Assembly (NCBI GenBank): GCA_963575745.1
Contig: CAUYUJ010014350.1
Coordinates: 134,938-172,437 of the forward strand
Source of the DNA: Prorocentrum cordatum
Taxonomy: Eukaryota; Sar; Dinophyceae; Prorocentrales; Prorocentraceae
DNA: 37,500 nt
Direction: 5' to 3'
Under the pieces are notes generated by a model. It worked only from the letters and a program-made list of their open reading frames with translations. It made no database searches and had not been told where the DNA came from. Of the stretch, positions 27,365 to 36,894 are shown one piece after another. A program made the translations under genes and the position numbers. Position 1 is the first letter of the stretch. The number at the start of each line of letters is the position of its first letter.

Positions 27365-27885
27365 ATTCGCGAAACTCCTCTTGCAATGTTTGAAAACGAA
27401 TGTGTGCGGCGTTCAGGCGAGAGCCACATGTTGAAAACGACCCGCCCTCAATCCGTGAAGCTCTTGCAATTTCTTAAGACGAATGTGCGCGGCGCTTAGG
27501 CGAGAGCCACATGTTGAAAACGACCCGCCCTCAATCCGCGAAACTCTTGCAAATGCTGAAAGCGAATGCTCGCGGCGCTAATGCGAGAGCCACATTTTTT
27601 GAAAACGGCGCCCTCAATCCGTGAAACTCTTGCAAAATTAGCGAAGGTGCGCGGCGCTAAGGCGAGAGCCACATTTTTTGAAAACGAACCGGTCTCAATC
27701 CGTGAAGCTCTTGCTAATTCTTAAGACGAATGCGCGCGGCGCTTAGGCGAGAACCACATGTTGAAAACGACCCGCCCTCAATCCGCGAAACTCTGGCAAA
27801 TGTTTGAAACGAATGTGCGCGGCGCTAATGCGAGAGACAAATTTTGAAAGCGACCCGCCCTCCATCTGTGAAGCTGTTGTCAACG
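27365..27885 (+). repeat. ~80-86 bp satellite, about six units
   Basis: Each unit carries GAAACTCTTGCAA, then GACGAATGTGCGCGGCGCTA, then GGCGAGAGCCACAT, then GAAAACGACCCGCCCTCAAT. GCGAGAGCCACAT (or variant) lies near 27416, 27502, 27583, 27663, 27748 and 27829. Copies are well conserved. No coding frame persists. Confidence 0.9.
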
Positions 27886-27997
27886 CTTAAGCTTCAGAGT
27901 CATAAATGGTGAGGGAGTCTCAAACGAAACGCCCGGCCCGCCCTAAAAACTGGCCTCGGGGTGCGACAGGGAGGAGTTCTCTATAAAAAGAAGGAAT

Positions 27998-28032
27998 AGA
28001 GGAGGAGGAGGAGGAGGAGGAGGAGGAGGAGG

Positions 28033-28074
<42 letters not shown>

Positions 28075-28085
28075 AGGAGGACGGG
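27998..28085 (+). repeat. GAG / GAGCAG tract
   Basis: GAG triplets followed by six GAGCAG units, then the GACGGGTCGCCTAAGCCC module also found next to the triplet run of the 21.64 kb intron element. Confidence 0.85.
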
Positions 28086-28800
28086 TCGCCTAAGCCCTTC
28101 GGGGCAAGCCTCCACCCTCCGACCCCATCCGGGCGCGGCGACGGAGAGGGCCAGGAGCAGGGGGGGCGAGGGGGGGTCGCGCCTCGTGGCCCGAGGCAGG
28201 TGGGCGGACGGGGGAGGGCCGGGGGGCGCGTGGAGAGAGGAAGAGCCGAGCGGAGCGGAGCGGAGCGGCGCCGATGTCGCCCGGGGGGCGTCCCGTGTAG
28301 GGAACGGCGGGTGCGCTGGGGCGCCTCAGTGGGATGCCTGGACGTATACAGATTCCGTGATCATCCAGTGACTGTGATTCCGGGCGAGTGCCTCCCAGTG
28401 CACATCTCTGCATGGCTTTGCCGCACTGTCGCGCAGATCTCGTCGAATCATCGCGGGCGTGGTCGTTGTGGCAACCTCCTGGCACGTACATCGTAATAGG
28501 GTGGAGAGAGGAAAAGAGGGCCACGAGCCCTGGGAGATCTCACGGCCCCGGCCACGATATCCACACACCCCTGGTCTTAGCTGCCCCGACGCGCACCGCG
28601 CACCACGTAGCGTATCGACACGGAGGTCAGCACGTAGGCTGAAAACGCAGGTCCGACGCGATACGCTCGTCACAACATGGGCCAATGCGCTGAGCCAACA
28701 CGCAACGTATTGACACGGACGTTTTGAGCAGGGCACGTTTTCCGTATCATAACGGGCGTATCGCGGCAGCTAGGCCCCTGGTCCTTTCCTCTCCTCCGAC
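28086..28800. other. Stretch with short repeats, no gene recognised
   Basis: Contains GAGCGGAGCG pentamers at 28248-28272 and two diverged copies of CGTATYGACACGGA (28612 and 28706). No protein domain seen on either strand. Confidence 0.4.
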
Positions 28801-28819
28801 GGCGCCTTTGTTTTCGTGA

Positions 28820-28960
28820 CGGGGGCCTCCGGTGACCTCGACCCCTTCCCCAGGACCCACTCTTCATCCCGAGTTGATTTGCTGATGGCACCATCGGGGC
28901 GGGAAATTGCCTCCAGAGGCTGAGAGCGCTGAAAACTGCCTTTTGGGGACCGGGATGCGT
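28820..28960 (+). repeat. Dispersed repeat D, copy 1
   Basis: Contains GACCTCGACCCCTTCCCCAG then GATGGCACCATCGGGG. The same order of blocks recurs at 29345-29465 and 36895-37015. Diverged. A minus-strand frame just beyond it (29230-29120) reads GMSFVWLMPHEHEMWKVRAD, which may be coding. Confidence 0.5.
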
Positions 28961-29344
28961 GGATCTGAGGGCCAACCCCCTCCCATGGAGGAAAAACAAA
29001 ATACAAACCCAACCTGTGGGAGGTCCCCCTGGACCTCTCGGATCGGCGTTGACCCCTCTGGCGGCTCCAGCGCCTCCGGCGCCGCCCCTGGCGCGCTTCT
29101 CGCGCCAGGAAAAAGGGTCGCGCGCCGCTCCGAGAAATCCGCGCGGACCTTCCACATCTCATGCTCATGTGGCATCAACCATACGAATGACATGCCCACC
29201 GCGGGGAACCCATCAGCGTCTTGCTGTTGAGCAAACACGTGGTCTTCAGACAACAACGAGAGAGAATCGCGCCTTCTGGGTTCCCAACGGCAGCGCGTCC
29301 TTCATGCTCCCCAGACATCGGCCGATGTGTTTTTTTTCAACGCG

Positions 29345-29465
29345 CGGCCCCGAAGGCTCCGACCGCTTCCCCAGGCACAGTCTCTCGTCCGGATTCCTTT
29401 CCGATGGCCCCCCCGGGCCCGATGACGCGCCCGAGAAGCCGAAATCGGGGCGAAACGCCCGGATA
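29345..29465 (+). repeat. Dispersed repeat D, copy 2
   Basis: GAAGGCTCCGACCGCTTCCC, then TTCCGATGGCCCCCCCGGGC, then GAGAAGCCGAAATCGGGGCG. It aligns with copies 1 and 3. Confidence 0.5.
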
Positions 29466-29599
29466 GAAACTAAACAGATCCTCGGAGATCTGGGCACTCT
29501 TTCTTCATCTTCATTTTTCGCGCGGTCGGCACGCGGGCGCGCGGAGAGGTCCCGCCCCCCACGGGCCACGCGTCGCTCGGAGGCTTCTCGTCGCGGCAC

Positions 29600-29912
29600 T
29601 CGTCCTCCTCCTCCTCCTCCTCCTCCCTCCTCCTCCTCCCCCTCCTCCTCCTCCTCATTCCTCTCCTCCTCCTCCTCCTCTCCTCCTCCTCCTCCTTCCT
29701 CCTCCTCCTCCTCCTCCCCTCCTCCTCCTCCTCCATCCTCCATCCTCCCTCCTCCTCCTCCTCCTCCTCCTCCTCCTCCTCCTCCTCCTCCTCCTCCTCC
29801 TCCTCCTCCTCCTCCTCCTCCTCCTCCCCGCCTCCTCCCTCCTCCTCCTCCTCCCTCCTCCTCCTCCTCCTCCTCCTCCTCCTCCTCCTCCTCCTCCTCC
29901 TCCTCCTCCTCC
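29600..29912 (+). repeat. (CTC)n tract, about 310 bp, with CTCC phase slips
   Basis: The longest combined triplet tract in the window, lying directly 3' of the LINE fragment that follows on the minus strand. Confidence 0.95.
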
Positions 29913-30036
29913 TGCAAGCGCTGCGGCGAGTCTATCACACGCCCGACACACACCCTGAGCATGTAGCCGAACGCCAGGACAAGGAAGAGCCGCGCGACGA
30001 CCTGGTAGAGCAACGCGAGCACCAGCAGCCGCCCGG

Positions 30037-31200
30037 CTAGGCCGCCGCGGCGGCCCGCAGTTCAGCTGCCCGCCCGGCGCAGTCCGCGCCCAGGGCGGAG
30101 CGCAGCTGTCGGGCTGCGGCCCGGTGGAGAGCTACGCTGAGCTCCCGCCCCCACCGGGCCACCAGCTGTCCGGCCAGGGCCTCCGCCTCGGCCTCGTCGC
30201 CTGCCGCCAGCAGCGCCGCCTGCTCCCGGGCGAGGCCGCGGAGGTGCTTGAGGGCCGCCTGGCCGTGCCGGCCGGCGGTCTCCTGCGCCAGGGGCACCAT
30301 CCGCCAGGGCGCCTGCCTCGCCGGGTAGCGGCGGTGCTTGTCCGCCTCCGCGGCGGCGTTCACGGCGCCGTCGCGGCCAGCGGCGGCCCGCAGGGCGTCG
30401 ACGTCGGCCGGCACGCTGTACCGGACCGTGACGTCGAAGAAGGTGCGCGGCTGCCCGGGCCGCTGCACCTCGAGGTCGAGGATGGCCTCCTCGCGCTCGG
30501 CAGCCAGGGCGTGGCCGCAGCTGCAGGTGTCGCCTGGTCGCGCCGCCGCGGCCCCGCGGGCGTCGCACCCGGCGCAGCGCCAAGCCCAGCGGTCCCAGGC
30601 CGGGGCGTGGACCTGGCGGGAGGCGAGGTGGCCGCACTCCGCGTGGATGTGCTGCCAAGCTCGCTCCAGGTCGCTGCTCCGCGCCTTCAGGCCCCCGCCC
30701 CGAGAGCAGCGCCAAGCGCGGCGGGCCTTCCTGCAGAGCGCCTCGCCGCAGCGCTGGCCTGCCCGCTCGCCCGTTCTGGTGCGGTTGCAGCAGGTCGCCC
30801 CAGGCGGCGCCGCGTCCTGCCCGAGGAGGGCGCGGGCGGTGGCCCTGTAGTCCGCGTCGTCCAGTCGCTCGCGGGGCTGCCCGGGCGAGGCTGTCTGCCA
30901 CCCGGAGGCGTGAGGCCCGCTGCAAGAGCGCAGGAGCGCCCTTTCCTCCAGCTCCAGGGCCCTCAGCAAGGAAGTCTGATTTTTGTGGTCAATCCTTGCG
31001 GTGAGGGTTTTCTGAAGCCTTCGAGCAGGCGTCGCGGCCACCTCTTGCCAGGTGGGCAGCTCGGCCGGCTCCGCGCCGAGGCGAGGCGGCGGCGGAGCCC
31101 GGCCAGCGCGTCGCGGCAAGCGCCCGCGAGCGGGAGCCCGCTGGTCTCCAGGTCAGCCAGGCAGGCGAGGCCGGTGCGCTCCCCAACCCCGCTCAGGCTC
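30037..31200 (-). mobile_element. LINE C-terminal region, 5'-truncated, one frameshift
   Basis: A long minus-strand frame (31152-30037) resembles the region after the reverse transcriptase in dinoflagellate LINE-type elements. In order: RARALLGQD-type spacer; Cys/His-rich segment ECGHLASRQVHAPAWDRWAW then CAGC and CSCGHAL, a likely zinc-binding domain; EEAILDLEVQRPGQPRTFFD with VTVRYSVP, then EADKHRRYP, then VPLAQETAGRHGQAALKHL. The last part resembles a PD-(D/E)XK-type nuclease, a tentative reading. Around 31085 the frame breaks: upstream, RTGLACLADLETSGLPLAG continues the protein in another frame to about 31190. No reverse-transcriptase motifs remain. A short hydrophobic frame just 3' (LLVLALLYQVVARLFLVLAF, about 30022-29960) may be unrelated. 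Confidence 0.7.
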
Positions 31201-31364
31201 TGTGCCCAGGAAGCGGCCCAAGCTGCCGGGGCCAGCTGCTGTTGGCTGCGAAGGCCGCGCCCGCCGGTCCGCAGGGGCAGCTGGCACTGCGCCCGCTGTG
31301 GTGCCCATCATCATCCCGCCTCTCCCCTCCCCCCTCCTCCTCACCCTTCCCATCCTCCTCCCCT

Positions 31365-31522
31365 GAGCCAATCCCCCCCCAAGAAGGGCGACGAGACCTA
31401 TACGTATCCACTGCTCCCTGGCCAGGTCCATCCTGAACCCAGCAGGGTTCAGGATGGGCGTGGTCAGGGAGCAGTGTGTATGCACAAATCTCGTCGCCCC
31501 CCAAACGTTGCTCCTCAACCTG
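31365..31522. repeat. Foldback element, ~60-75 bp arms, tiny loop
   Basis: CCATCCTGAACCC at 31428-31440 pairs with GGGTTCAGGATGG at 31445-31457 across an AGCA loop. Pairing continues outward through CACTGCTCCCTG/CAGGGAGCAGTG and GGGCGACGAGA/TCTCGTCGCCC with a few mismatches. MITE-like, no coding content. Confidence 0.85.
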
Positions 31523-31635
31523 CGCCAGCCCCTCTCGGGCGGCCCAGACCCGCGCGGGTGGCCCTGGCGCCATCCCTGGCAACCTCGCGCCGTGGAACAA
31601 AAAATCATGACGGAGATTTCTGGCCGCTTTCGGCC

Positions 31636-31805
31636 TCTGGAGGCCCCCTCGATTGGAACGCCCGAAATGGGTACGGTGCCCAATAGCAAGTGTTGTCCAG
31701 AACCGACAGCGGCCACTTTTGGGCAGGCGGCCTTCTGTGTCAAATGGACAACGACCGCGGTGACGCCGACAACGAACCCTGTTCAGAATGAACAAAGAAT
31801 GCCAG
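31636..31805 (+). repeat. ~160-bp direct repeat, copy 1
   Basis: Shares with 34675-34830 the blocks AAATGGGTACGGTG, CAAGTGTTGTCCA, CAGCGGCCACT, GGCGGCCTTCTGT and CAAATGGACAACGACCGCGG. On the minus strand both read ILN.VRCRR.RGRCPF.TEG then RLP.SGRC.FWTTL. Read this way, some differences are conservative (D/E, K/N). Whether it codes is unknown. Confidence 0.85.
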
Positions 31806-31809
31806 GGCT

Positions 31810-32075
31810 GCACCTAAACAATGTCTTATTCTCGTTTAGTTTCGTTGAAAACAAAATTTGAGCGCGAAAACGCCGGCTGGCGTCGCGCGGGCCGTTCTGG
31901 AACAAAACAGCGGGTGAACAAAACAGCGGCCCCCGAGCAGCCGAAAACAAAACGCATAACAGAACGGCGGCACGGCCGCGGGCCGCCAACAAAACGAATA
32001 TCAAAACCAGCGAGCACCCAAGCGACAACGACGACGACGACGACGAGTCAAGTGAAGATTTAAGCAGCGAGAGCG
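31810..32075. other. Stretch with no recognised gene
   Basis: AAAACAAAAC-like repeats at 31905-31955 and a short CGACGACGA run at 32025. No domain. Confidence 0.4.
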
Positions 32076-32079
32076 CGAG

Positions 32080-32575
32080 TAACAATTGAGGTAAAGATTT
32101 AGATGAAGACTCCGGTGAAGATCTGAGTGAAGATTTAAAGAGTGAGAGCGCAAGTGAAGCTTTAGGTGAAGGGGAGAATGAAGATTTAGGTGTAAATTCA
32201 AGGTTCGGGGACTAATTTTGGTGAAGATCTAGGGTCAGAAAGATTTGGGTGAAAATTTAGGGTCCGGGGGACGCTTTCGGCAAAGATTTAGGGTCCGGAG
32301 AGAATGACAAATTAGGTGAAGATTTAAGGTTCGGGGGAAGATTTGGGTGAAGATTTGGGGTCGGAAAGATTTGGTGAAGATTTAGATTCCGGAGGGAGAA
32401 TGAAGATTTAGGTGAAGATTTAAGGTTCGGGCGGAGATTTTGGTGAAGATGTGTCGGAAAAATTGTGGTGAAGATTTAGGTTCCGGGGGGCGATTCCGGG
32501 TTCTGGGGAGAATCGAAATTTAGGTGGAGATTTAAGGTTCGGGGGGAGATTTTGGTGAATTTGCAGGGTCAGAAA
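32080..32575 (+). repeat. ~120-bp satellite built on GGTGAAGATTTAGG, left block
   Basis: Sub-motifs GGTGAAGATTTAGG, GGTTCGGGGGGAGATTTTGG, GGGTCGGAAAGATTT and TTCCGGGGGACGATTTCGG follow each other in a higher-order unit of about 115-130 bp. The array continues at 33.78-34.60 kb after an unrelated repeat cluster. Confidence 0.85.
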
Positions 32576-32614
32576 CGACACCCCTCACGAGGATTCTGGC
32601 CCCGACGGGGGGAG

Positions 32615-32825
32615 GCAGAAAAAACCCTCTCCTCTTCTTTGAAGCCAAAAACATTGGTTTTACTACGGTTTTGGCCTCATTTTGGCCTTCTGAGGGGGCA
32701 GCGCTCATTAAAGCTTCCCTCTTCCTTTAAGGCAAAATTATTGATTTTACGAAGGTTTTGGGCTCATTTTGCCCTTCTGAGGGGGCCGCGCTCATTCAAG
32801 CTCCCCTCTTCTTTGATCGATTTCC
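32615..32825 (+). repeat. ~86-bp tandem repeat, 2-3 units
   Basis: Units contain CTCTTCTTTGAAGCC or CCCTCTTCCTTTAAGGC, then a TTTTACGAAGGTTTTGG-like block, then GGCCTTCTGAGGGGGC. Confidence 0.75.
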
Positions 32826-33145
32826 TCCAAGATGGCCCCGAGAAGCGCCCAGGAGGCACCAAGAGGCCCCAAGATGGCCCCAAGAGGCCCCCAGGAGGCC
32901 CCCAAGAGGCCTCCAAGAGGCCCCCAAGATGCCCCCAAGAGGCCCCCAAGAGGCCCCAAGAGGCTCCCCCGAGGCACCCAAGACGCTCCTGGAAGCCCCT
33001 GGGGCCGCCAAGAGGCCCCCAAGACGCCCCAAACGGCCTCCAAGAGGCTCCCAAGAGGCCCGAAGAGGCTCCCCCAAGGCACCCAAGACGCTCCTAGAAG
33101 CCCCTGGGGCCGCCAAGAGGCCCCCAAGACGCCCCAAAAGGGGAC
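32826..33145 (+). repeat. CCAAGAGGCCC minisatellite with a ~75-bp internal duplication
   Basis: Same 9-12 bp core as the 2.48-2.99 kb array. A 75-bp block beginning GGCTCCCCCGAGGCACCCAA at 32963 recurs almost unchanged at 33069. Confidence 0.85.
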
Positions 33146-33565
33146 GAGGTGCCCGAACGCCTCACGCCACGAGGAGCCCGAACGACTCACACCAGGACGA
33201 GGGGCCCGAACGACTCACACCACGAAGAGCCCGAACGACTCACACCAGAAGGAGGGGCCCGAACGACTCACACCAGGACGAGGCGCCCGAACGACTCACA
33301 CCACGAGGAGCCCGAACGACTCACACCACGACGAGGGCCCCGAACGACTCACACCACGAGGAGCCCGAACGAGTCACACCAGGAGGAGGGGCCCGAACGA
33401 CTCACACCAGGACGAGGGGCCCGAACAACTCACACCACGAGAAGCCCGAACGACTCACACCAGGACGAAGAGCCCGAACGACTCACACCACGAAGAGCCC
33501 GAACGACTCACACCAGGAAGAAGGGCCCGAACGACTCACACCAGGACGAGAAACCCCAAACGACT
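33146..33565 (+). repeat. 25-30 bp satellite, core CCCGAACGACTCACACCA
   Basis: About fifteen units. Two spacer types, CGAGGAG/CGAAGAG and GGACGAGGGG, alternate, giving a ~55-bp higher-order period in places. Very homogeneous core. The spacers change length, so it is not CRISPR-like. Confidence 0.92.
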
Positions 33566-33774
33566 CAAATCACGAGGAGCGCTTTCTCTCCCTCCTCCTC
33601 CGCCTCGTCCTTCTCCCGCTCCCCCCACAAGGAGGATGTACAAGGAGGCGGGAGGAAGGAGGAACAGGGGAGATATGCGGGGCCAAGCGGACACACGCCT
33701 GAAAAACACGACTGTCGGCATGCTTCGCAAGAGTTGCTGTTGTGAGATGGGCTGGTGGGGATACGCGAAGCGTA
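33566..33774. other. Spacer between satellites
   Basis: Short CCTCCTC run, then non-repetitive sequence. No gene recognised. Confidence 0.4.
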
Positions 33775-34605
33775 AAGAATCTGTAGGGTCAGAAAGACTT
33801 TGGCGAAGATTTAGGTTCCGGGGGGCGACTTCGGTGAAGACTCAGGGTCCGGGGAGAATGAAGATCCGGGGGACAATTTCGGTGAAGATTTAGGTCCCGG
33901 GAGGATGAAGATTTACGTGACGATATAAGCTTCGGGGGAATAGGTTGGTGAAGATTTAGTCGGAAAGAGTTTTGTGAAGATTTAGGTTCCAGGGGACGAT
34001 TTCGGTGAAGATTCTGGGTCTGGGGAAATTTTAGGTGAAGATTTACGGCTCGGAGGAAGATTTTGGTGAAGATCTAAGGTCGGAAAGATTTTGGTTGGAG
34101 ATTTCGGTTGCGGGGGACGATTCCGGTGAAGATTTAGTGTCTGGGGGAAACGAGGATTTAGGTGAAGATTTAAGGTTCAGGGGAAGATTCTGGTGAAGAT
34201 TTAGGGTCCGAGAGATTTTGGCGAAGACTTAGGTTCCGGGGGACGACTTCGGTGAAGACTCTCGGTCCGGGGAGGATGAAGACTTGGGTGAAGATTTGAG
34301 GTTCGGAGGAAGATTTTGGTGAAGATTTAGGGTCGGAAAGATTTTGGTGAAGACTTACGTTCCGGGGGACGATTTCGGTGAACATTTAGGGGGGAATCAA
34401 AATGTAGGTGAAGTTTCGAGGTTCGGGGGGAGATTTCGGTGAAGATTTAGGGTCGGAAAGATTTTGGTGAAGATTTAGGTTCCGGGAGACGATTTGGGTG
34501 AAGGTTTAGGGTCCAGGGAGAATGAAGATGTAAGGTTCAGGGAAAGAACGTGGTGAAGATTTAGGGTCGGAAAGACTTTGCTGAAGACTTAGGTTTTGGA
34601 AATTA
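33775..34605 (+). repeat. ~120-bp satellite built on GGTGAAGATTTAGG, right block
   Basis: About seven higher-order units, with GGGGGACGATTTCGG near 33990, 34109, 34236 and 34363, spaced about 119-127 bp. Same order and orientation of sub-motifs as the left block at 32.08-32.58 kb. Confidence 0.88.
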
Positions 34606-34674
34606 TTGTTCCATCCGCACTTCTGAAGTGCTGATGGACTCTGTACCCATTGTTTCCGCAGTCATTGTTTCTGG

Positions 34675-34830
34675 GGACCCCCACTATTTGAACGTCGCAA
34701 ATGGGTACGGTGACAATTAACAAGTGTTGTCCAAAACCCACAGCGGCCACTGTTGGGTAGGCGGCCTTCTGTTTCAAATGGACAACGACCGCGGCGACGC
34801 CGACAACGAACCCAGTTCAGAATGCACGGG
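34675..34830 (+). repeat. ~160-bp direct repeat, copy 2
   Basis: Aligns with 31636-31805 in the same orientation at roughly 85% by eye. The two copies bracket the minisatellite field. Confidence 0.85.
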
Positions 34831-34897
34831 AAGTGCCGGTGAACTCTGCACCAATGTTCTCCGCAGTCATTGCAATCGTCCAGGCTCCAGGACAATC

Positions 34898-34898
<1 letters not shown>

Positions 34899-34943
<45 letters not shown>

Positions 34944-34947
34944 GCGA

Positions 34948-34993
<46 letters not shown>
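34899..34993 (+). repeat. (CAA)n tract
   Basis: CAA/AAC triplets with AGC and ATC interruptions, reading as poly-Gln, poly-Asn or poly-Thr by frame. Confidence 0.95.
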
Positions 34994-34995
34994 CA

Positions 34996-35266
34996 TTTTA
35001 CCCGAACGCGTGGTGTTCTCCCCAGTGCCAGGGTTTTCATACGACACCAGGCAATACCCCCACTTCGTGGGGGGGCATTACAAGCTCTACCAAATATCCA
35101 AACGACTCTTCGCGACCACCCAAACCCAGCTTCCCGCCCTATGACGTTGGGACACTTCACTTCGTGGCGTGCGGACGACCGTGGCTACTACACTGGCGTG
35201 GGGTACACACCCACAGAAGCACGTGAAAAAGTTGCTCGCAAAAGCCCGTTTGACAGAAATGTTTAA
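34996..35266 (+). pseudogene. Possible decayed plus-strand exon, product unknown
   Basis: One frame reads GFSYDTRQYPHFVGGHYKLY then QISKRLFATTQTQLP (35030-35135). In another frame, SWRADDRGYYTGVGYTPTEA then REKVARKSPFDRNV follows, up to a stop at 35266. The two halves have strongly protein-like, Tyr/Phe/Asp-rich composition unlike the shadow frames. A frameshift near 35140 would join them. No domain recognised. It could be a pseudogene, or two exons with a very short unseen intron. Confidence 0.35.
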
Positions 35267-35269
35267 AAA

Positions 35270-35985
35270 GTGTTGGGTTTCCTACGAATCCGCAAGAGCG
35301 CGCGGGATGAGATTTTGACATTTTTTTGTTGAAAAACCATTGGTTTTTTGATGTTTGTATGTTAAAATCGTTCCGAACACTAAGCTTTTGGAAGGATTTC
35401 GTCTTGCGCGCGCGAATGTCCACTTTACCTTATTTTTTGCAAGGGATTCTTGAAATTTGATTATATTAGAACAAGAAATGTCATTTTATAGTGTTTTTTG
35501 CAAGGGAAAACGGATTACAACAAAACAACCGGATCTGGACCCCATCCACTTTTCTGAAGCTTTCGCGAAAAAATGATGAAAATGTAGCTGCGGCCTAGGC
35601 GCGGCGGGGGGGCCGTGCACCAGGGGTCCCAACAATAATTATTCTTTAGAATTAATAATGTCCAACAACAACTACTCGGGGCGAAGAGCCGGCTCCCGAG
35701 AAAGGTACAACCCTCTGGGGAGCCGCGCTGCCGGCAGAAGCACGACGTCGGACGTCGGGGTCTCCGACGCGGGCGCCCCCACCGGTGCTCCCCGGACAGC
35801 CGGCGCCTCGATCCGTTCGAAGCACGGGCCCCCGACCTCTCGACCACCTCCCCTGCACCGGCGTTTCACCCCGAGCCGGTTCTTGCCCGTCCCGACGCCC
35901 CGACAAGGGCCCCGAGGGGCCGAACAAACCGTCAAAAGCCTCCGCATCGATCTTCTCGAGACGCCTCGGACGGCCTCGAGAGACT
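35270..35985. other. AT-richer stretch then GC-rich stretch, no recognised gene
   Basis: Two loosely similar ~60-bp units end in TTTTTTGCAAGGGA (35431 and 35493). From 35650 the sequence is GC-rich and open in several frames without a domain. Confidence 0.35.
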
Positions 35986-36075
35986 CTCCTCCTCCTCCTC
36001 CTCCTCCTCCTCCTCATCCTGCTCCTCCCCCTCCTCCTCCTGCTCCTCCTCCTCCTGCTCCTCCTCCTCTTCCAC
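35986..36075 (+). repeat. (CTC)n tract with TGC interruptions
   Basis: About 90 bp of CTC triplets ending 15 bp before the inverted copy of the 27.04 kb repeat. Confidence 0.9.
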
Positions 36076-36090
36076 GACGCACTTCCATCA

Positions 36091-36181
36091 ATGGAAATGA
36101 ACCGTTGTAGGGGCCTATGAAGAGGAAGCTTGGAGGGAGGGTTTACTCCAACATCGTTGATGATTATTGGGTTGATACTGG
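36091..36181 (-). repeat. ~90-bp dispersed repeat, copy 2
   Basis: Reverse complement of the 27044-27134 copy. Its ACTGG end runs straight into the (CTC)n tract at 36182. Confidence 0.8.
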
Positions 36182-36360
36182 TCCTCCTCCTCCTCCTCCT
36201 CCTCCTCCCTCCTCCTCCTCCTCCTCCTCCTCCCTCCTCCTCCTCCTCCCTCCTCCTCCTCCTCCTCCTCCTCCTCCTCCTCCTCCTCCTCCTCCTCCTC
36301 CTCCTCCTCCTCCTCCTCCTCCTCCTCCTCCTCCTCCTCCTCCTCCTCCTCCTCCTCCTA
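36182..36360 (+). repeat. (CTC)n tract, about 180 bp
   Basis: Near-pure CTC with a few CCCTCC slips, ending at TATGTGACTGCA. Confidence 0.95.
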
Positions 36361-36890
36361 TGTGACTGCACTGGTGCCAGCCTTTGTCCCAGGGCGCGCC
36401 TGGACTTCTCCTCATCGGCCGCGTCCCTGGCGCGCGGGGGATCCGCGCGCGGGGGAGGGGGGGCAAGCGGGGAGGGCGCGAGTGAAGGGCACGCGAGGAG
36501 GGCGCGGAGAGGGCGCGCGGGGAGGGCGAGCGAGCGAGTCTTCCTCGCATGGGATCTGGGGTCACGAAAAAATGCGACAGACCTAGACCCCGCATCTCTC
36601 CGGCAATTTCCTGAGACGCGCCAAGCCACAAGGGCCCCAGGGCCCGAATTCGGGCGAAAATGATTTGGAGATGAAAGGAGACGACGCCAAGATCCCATGA
36701 CGCAGGATACGGCGACCTCGAAGTACGGCATTCTGGGGTTATCGACTGGACCGAAAGCTTGGGACTCACCTCGGGGACATACGAGGGGGGGGGGCGTCCG
36801 CCCTCGATTATCAGAGGTGCGTCCGCATAGCCCTCTGCATGGGGGTGCATCCCCAGGTCCCAGACACCTGACGTCATGATATTTTCATGA
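36361..36890. other. Stretch with no recognised gene
   Basis: GC-rich, with GGGGGAGGGCGCG repeats around 36450-36530. A minus-strand frame reads LSVQSITPECRTSRSPYPAS, but no domain was recognised. Confidence 0.4.
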
Positions 36891-36894
36891 CGTC

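Noticed and set aside
30124-31686. Long plus-strand frame antisense to the LINE C-terminal region
   Set aside because: Composition is the GC-rich complement of the minus-strand LINE frame, which carries the recognisable motifs. The plus frame shows none.
33146-33565. CRISPR-like appearance of regularly spaced repeats
   Set aside because: The spacers are two short, repeated types, not unique 30-40 bp spacers, and the sequence is eukaryotic.
35658-36110. Plus-strand gene starting at ATG 35658 (MSNNNYSGRRAGSRERYN)
   Set aside because: The frame soon becomes Arg/Pro/Ser low complexity and runs into a CTC tract. No domain, and the opposite strand is equally open.
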